Origin: Chitinophagales bacterium
GTDB lineage: Bacteria; Bacteroidota; Bacteroidia; Chitinophagales; Chitinophagaceae
Length of the DNA stretch: 64,000 nt
Reading direction: 5' to 3'
Assembly: GCA_017303855.1 (NCBI GenBank)
Contig: JAFLBL010000017.1
Location: forward strand, 24,254 to 88,253
Positions 61,662-64,000 of this stretch are shown piece after piece (position 1 is the stretch's first letter; each line of letters starts with the position of its first letter). Under the pieces are notes generated by a model. That model saw only the letters and a program-made list of their open reading frames with translations. It searched no databases and was not told the DNA's origin. The translations under genes were made by a program, and so were the position numbers.

Positions 61662-62549
61662 TTAGTGACATGATACTAAATTATTTAATCCTATGTCAAT
61701 GTGCTTCAAAGAGCACCTTATAGGCAATTTTAGCTTATCACAAAACACGAAGATCTCCTGTCCTTTATATACTTTCGCTGCCGTGTATTGGAGATTATAT
61801 AGAAAAAACCTTCGTTTGGTGTATAGTGAAATAATATCAGGAACACCATCATAAGATAACACCCACTTATGTTTTATTTTGCTTTGTACGGTTTTTGCAA
61901 TTCTAGTATGGTCACTTTTTTTATACGCATTTAAATACAGCTCGCTTCCTTTCTCATAATAAGGAGGGTCAAGGTAAATTAATGTATTTGCTGGGAGGCT
62001 AGGGATATAATTTTCAATATAATATTCCGCGTCATAATTTGTAAGTGAAATTCTATCCTTATATAATGCTATAGTTTCAATTCGCCTAATTAGGTCATTT
62101 CTTGAAAAACGAGCATCCATTTTATAATTGCCATTTTGATTAATACCTCCAATTACACCAGCGCTTAAAACGCCTGATCTATTACATCTATTCAAGTAAA
62201 ATACGCTATACCCTAATTCTAGGATTTTTCTTTTGTCGCACTTGGTAACAATATTCTGTCGTAACCTCCATTCTGGAATTGTTAAAGATGCAGATGCTAT
62301 TAGTTTACATAATTCTTCGGTTTTAAATAAAACAGAATACCAAAATGCATAGATTCCAAAGTCTGAGTCATTCAGATGAATTTGTTCAATTTTATTTTCA
62401 AGTAATAACTGGATTGCAACACCAGCTCCACCTGCATATGGTTCTACATAATTTCCTGTTATTTTATTGCAATCGAGTAATTCTTGAATAAAAGGTGTTA
62501 ATCTTTGTTTACCGCCAGGATATCGCAGTGGAGTTTTAAAATTACTCAT
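61662..62549 (-). CDS. D12-class DNA adenine N6-methyltransferase (Dam-like)
   Basis: 295 residues. The Dam-family motifs are complete: PLRYPGGKQRLTPFI (SAM binding start), VEPYAGGAGVAIQLL (motif I), LNDSDFGIYAFWYSVL, and the catalytic LIYLDPPYYEKG (DPPY, motif IV). Target is probably a short adenine-containing site such as GATC, not determinable here. No restriction endonuclease is adjacent, so it is an orphan or belongs with the ParB-domain gene, whose stop lies one base upstream. Confidence 0.93.
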   Translation of the reverse strand: MSNFKTPLRYPGGKQRLTPFIQELLDCNKITGNYVEPYAGGAGVAIQLLLENKIEQIHLNDSDFGIYAFWYSVLFKTEELCKLIASASLTIPEWRLRQNIVTKCDKRKILELGYSVFYLNRCNRSGVLSAGVIGGINQNGNYKMDARFSRNDLIRRIETIALYKDRISLTNYDAEYYIENYIPSLPANTLIYLDPPYYEKGSELYLNAYKKSDHTRIAKTVQSKIKHKWVLSYDGVPDIISLYTKRRFFLYNLQYTAAKVYKGQEIFVFCDKLKLPIRCSLKHIDIGLNNLVSCH

Positions 62550-62550
62550 A

Positions 62551-63798
62551 TTAATTCATAGCCTCTAAAAGTGGATAAATATTTCCGAATAATATGCTGA
62601 TATCGGAAGGTTGGACAGAAAATGCCGGATTGTGCACTAGGTTATTCATTGATGTGACAGAGAGTATGCCTGTTGATTTATCAATTTCAGTTAAAGCGCC
62701 GTGGAGTATTTTAACTTGCGCTTTATTTTGGTTATTATTTGTGAGATTTTTTGTTATTTCTCTTAAAAGTTTAGCTAGAGGTTTTTCTTTTACTGGCTGA
62801 TTAACTTTGCTTGGCTCAGTCATAGGTATATTGTGATCCGCGCAATACGCTTTCGCGGAAATTTCAAACATGCTTCTTAAAATAAAGCAAAAGGCTATAG
62901 GCGTATCAGGTATTTTAATTTTTTTTAACTCATCTCTAAGAGTTACAACCTTTTGTCTGTTATTTCCTTTTGGACTAAATAATTTTAATAAGTTTGCTAC
63001 ATGTTTGGGGTCATTTGCTGCAACAGCTTTAGGCCCTGTTCCCGTTTTTTTTGTTGTTACAGTATTTGAGCCAGTACCTCCAGAGCTCGATGTAGATGCA
63101 CTGCCTGTATTAGTGCTCTTGTTACTTGATTGATTAGTTTGAATTGGTGGAACTTTGTATTTCAAGGCAAAATCTATATTGGAGTCTCTTATTTGTTTGA
63201 ACTGAAGTTGTTCTAGTCCCACATCTAGCAATAAATCTTCTATTTCTTTGGCGTTTTTTATTTTGGGATATTTTGTTGATAGTTCAGAAATGGTTTTATA
63301 TCCCATTCTCGAATGTATTAATCTTAGGGCTTCATGTAAAACAGTAAGGGGGTAGTCACCTGACCATCTTTCTTTTTGTTGATTATTTAAATTATTGCCA
63401 TTTTTCAAATATTTTTCTAATAAATCTAAAGCAGGTTCAGACATTCCTTTCGCATCTCTATTGTGTCTTGCTGTAGCAACTGAAGTCCAAGGGTCACGAC
63501 TTGCTTTTTCGCCTTTACCATGGGCTAAGGCTACAACTTTGTCGGCTTTTTTTGACTCTGATGCACTAAAAACTGTACATGGAACTGAAATATTATCTTT
63601 TTTCCATGATGTACTTAGGCTTGCAACTTTATTCAATATTGATGCAGGAATTCCAAAATCAGTTATTTTATAAACCCCATGTATCAACTTAAGTGCAGCG
63701 ATTCTTCTATTACCTTCTTTTACAATAAAGGATTGTCCTTGTTTAAGTATAATAATATTCTCTGTAGGGATATAACCGTCTTCAATTATACTTTCCAT
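62551..63798 (-). CDS. ParB N-terminal-domain protein, 5' end cut by an IS element
   Basis: 415 residues from the first ATG (MESIIEDGYIPTENIIILKQGQSFIVKEGNRRIAALKLIHG), which matches the middle of a ParB/sulfiredoxin-type domain (DGY.P.E...VEGNRRIAAL). The family domain normally begins 40-60 residues earlier, and the frame continues upstream (DFPYGV) only until the IS21 terminus at 63808. So the N-terminus has been lost. A Ser/Thr/Gly-rich linker (about 225-255) is followed by a helical C-terminal domain (AFCFILRSMFEISAKAYCADHN... NLVHNPAFSV). Next to the methyltransferase; whether the remnant is still made is unknown. Confidence 0.75.
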   Translation of the reverse strand: MESIIEDGYIPTENIIILKQGQSFIVKEGNRRIAALKLIHGVYKITDFGIPASILNKVASLSTSWKKDNISVPCTVFSASESKKADKVVALAHGKGEKASRDPWTSVATARHNRDAKGMSEPALDLLEKYLKNGNNLNNQQKERWSGDYPLTVLHEALRLIHSRMGYKTISELSTKYPKIKNAKEIEDLLLDVGLEQLQFKQIRDSNIDFALKYKVPPIQTNQSSNKSTNTGSASTSSSGGTGSNTVTTKKTGTGPKAVAANDPKHVANLLKLFSPKGNNRQKVVTLRDELKKIKIPDTPIAFCFILRSMFEISAKAYCADHNIPMTEPSKVNQPVKEKPLAKLLREITKNLTNNNQNKAQVKILHGALTEIDKSTGILSVTSMNNLVHNPAFSVQPSDISILFGNIYPLLEAMN

Positions 63799-63807
63799 TA
63801 CTCCATA

Positions 63808-64000
63808 TGGAAAATCCGCTCAAACTGACCACCTCTTTCCGGTCGAACCTGACCACCCTTTTCCGGTCGAACCTGACCACCCTTTTCCGGTGCAAACTGA
63901 CCACCCCCTGGAGCCTCATTTATAAAGGTTGTTTTACTGGCCATAATAGCTGATAGTTGGGTATAAAACCCGCTACAGATGGCTAATAAAACAATTGATA
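63808..64000 (+). mobile_element. Left end of an IS21-family insertion sequence
   Basis: From TGGAAAATCC at 63808 there are four imperfect copies of AACCTGACCACCCTTTTCCGG (63821-63910, period 23-24 bp), the multiple terminal repeats typical of IS21-type elements, followed by a leader and the start of a transposase gene. The tip begins with TG as expected. It has entered the ParB-domain gene. Confidence 0.85.
63979..64000 (+). CDS. istA: IS21 transposase IstA, start only
   Basis: ATG at 63979 begins MANKTID, the usual first residues of IstA in Bacteroidota IS21 elements. Only seven codons are in the window, so the call depends on the terminal repeats before it. Confidence 0.65.

Overview
The window looks like a chromosomal segment of a Bacteroidota bacterium, most likely of the Chitinophagaceae. 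The evidence is a SusC-type TonB-dependent barrel, promoters of the TTG-N20-TAnnTTTG type, a DUF6266-like protein, a Lys/Ala-rich SWIB protein, outer-membrane S9 peptidase style genes and the near absence of strong Shine-Dalgarno sequences. This is inference from gene content; no rRNA is present to confirm it.

Layout. 1-8.8 kb (minus strand): the 5' part of an MBL-fold hydrolase, then a two-gene operon made of a plug-less SusC-type beta-barrel and a 1502-residue alpha-2-macroglobulin that carries the missing SusC plug in its middle, then a YtxH / holin-like / basic-protein envelope-stress trio. 9.1-18 kb (plus): htpG with its terminator, then a complete retron of the kind known as type XIII: a WGR+ARM/HEAT-repeat protein, a SWIM zinc-finger protein, a structured msr-msd RNA with its own promoter, and a reverse transcriptase with retron hallmarks NAxxH, YADD and VTG. 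18-34 kb: mixed housekeeping and accessory genes (amidohydrolase, a small AT-rich cassette with a 23-residue-repeat protein, SRPBCC, VanZ, YccF, a PAS-GAF histidine kinase, a glycine-rich-domain protein, a CPBP protease, a fructosamine-kinase-like protein, gdhA, an AI-2E transporter family protein). 34-43.5 kb: SWIB/histone-like protein, TatD, TcdA, alpha/beta hydrolase, CDP-alcohol phosphatidyltransferase, a three-gene biotin-dependent acyl-CoA carboxylase operon, MtfA peptidase. 43.7-49.5 kb (plus): a tight operon DUF389 - glucosyl-3-phosphoglycerate synthase fused to a HAD phosphatase - NhaD - ClC, which reads as an osmotic/ionic stress module. 50.6-56.2 kb: DPP-IV-like peptidase, DUF6266-like gene, hflX, Rieske protein.

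A strong promoter at 56238-56268 drives a locus with two 99-bp tandem tRNA-like repeats followed by an intact tRNA-Asn(GTT). Past the tRNA terminator base composition changes to AT-rich and the genes become mostly unrecognisable membrane or hypothetical proteins with an XRE regulator, a D12-class adenine methyltransferase and a ParB-domain protein. This is a probable genomic island integrated at tRNA-Asn. The ParB-domain gene is cut at its 5' end by an IS21-family element whose left end and transposase start codon lie at the window edge.

The most interesting systems are the split SusC plug/barrel pair with alpha-2-macroglobulin, the complete retron with a foldable msr-msd, the tRNA-like tandem repeats in front of tRNA-Asn, and the GpgS-HAD/NhaD/ClC operon. 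Intergenic spaces also carry several classes of degenerate word-like repeats, including arrays with exact 11-bp periodicity.
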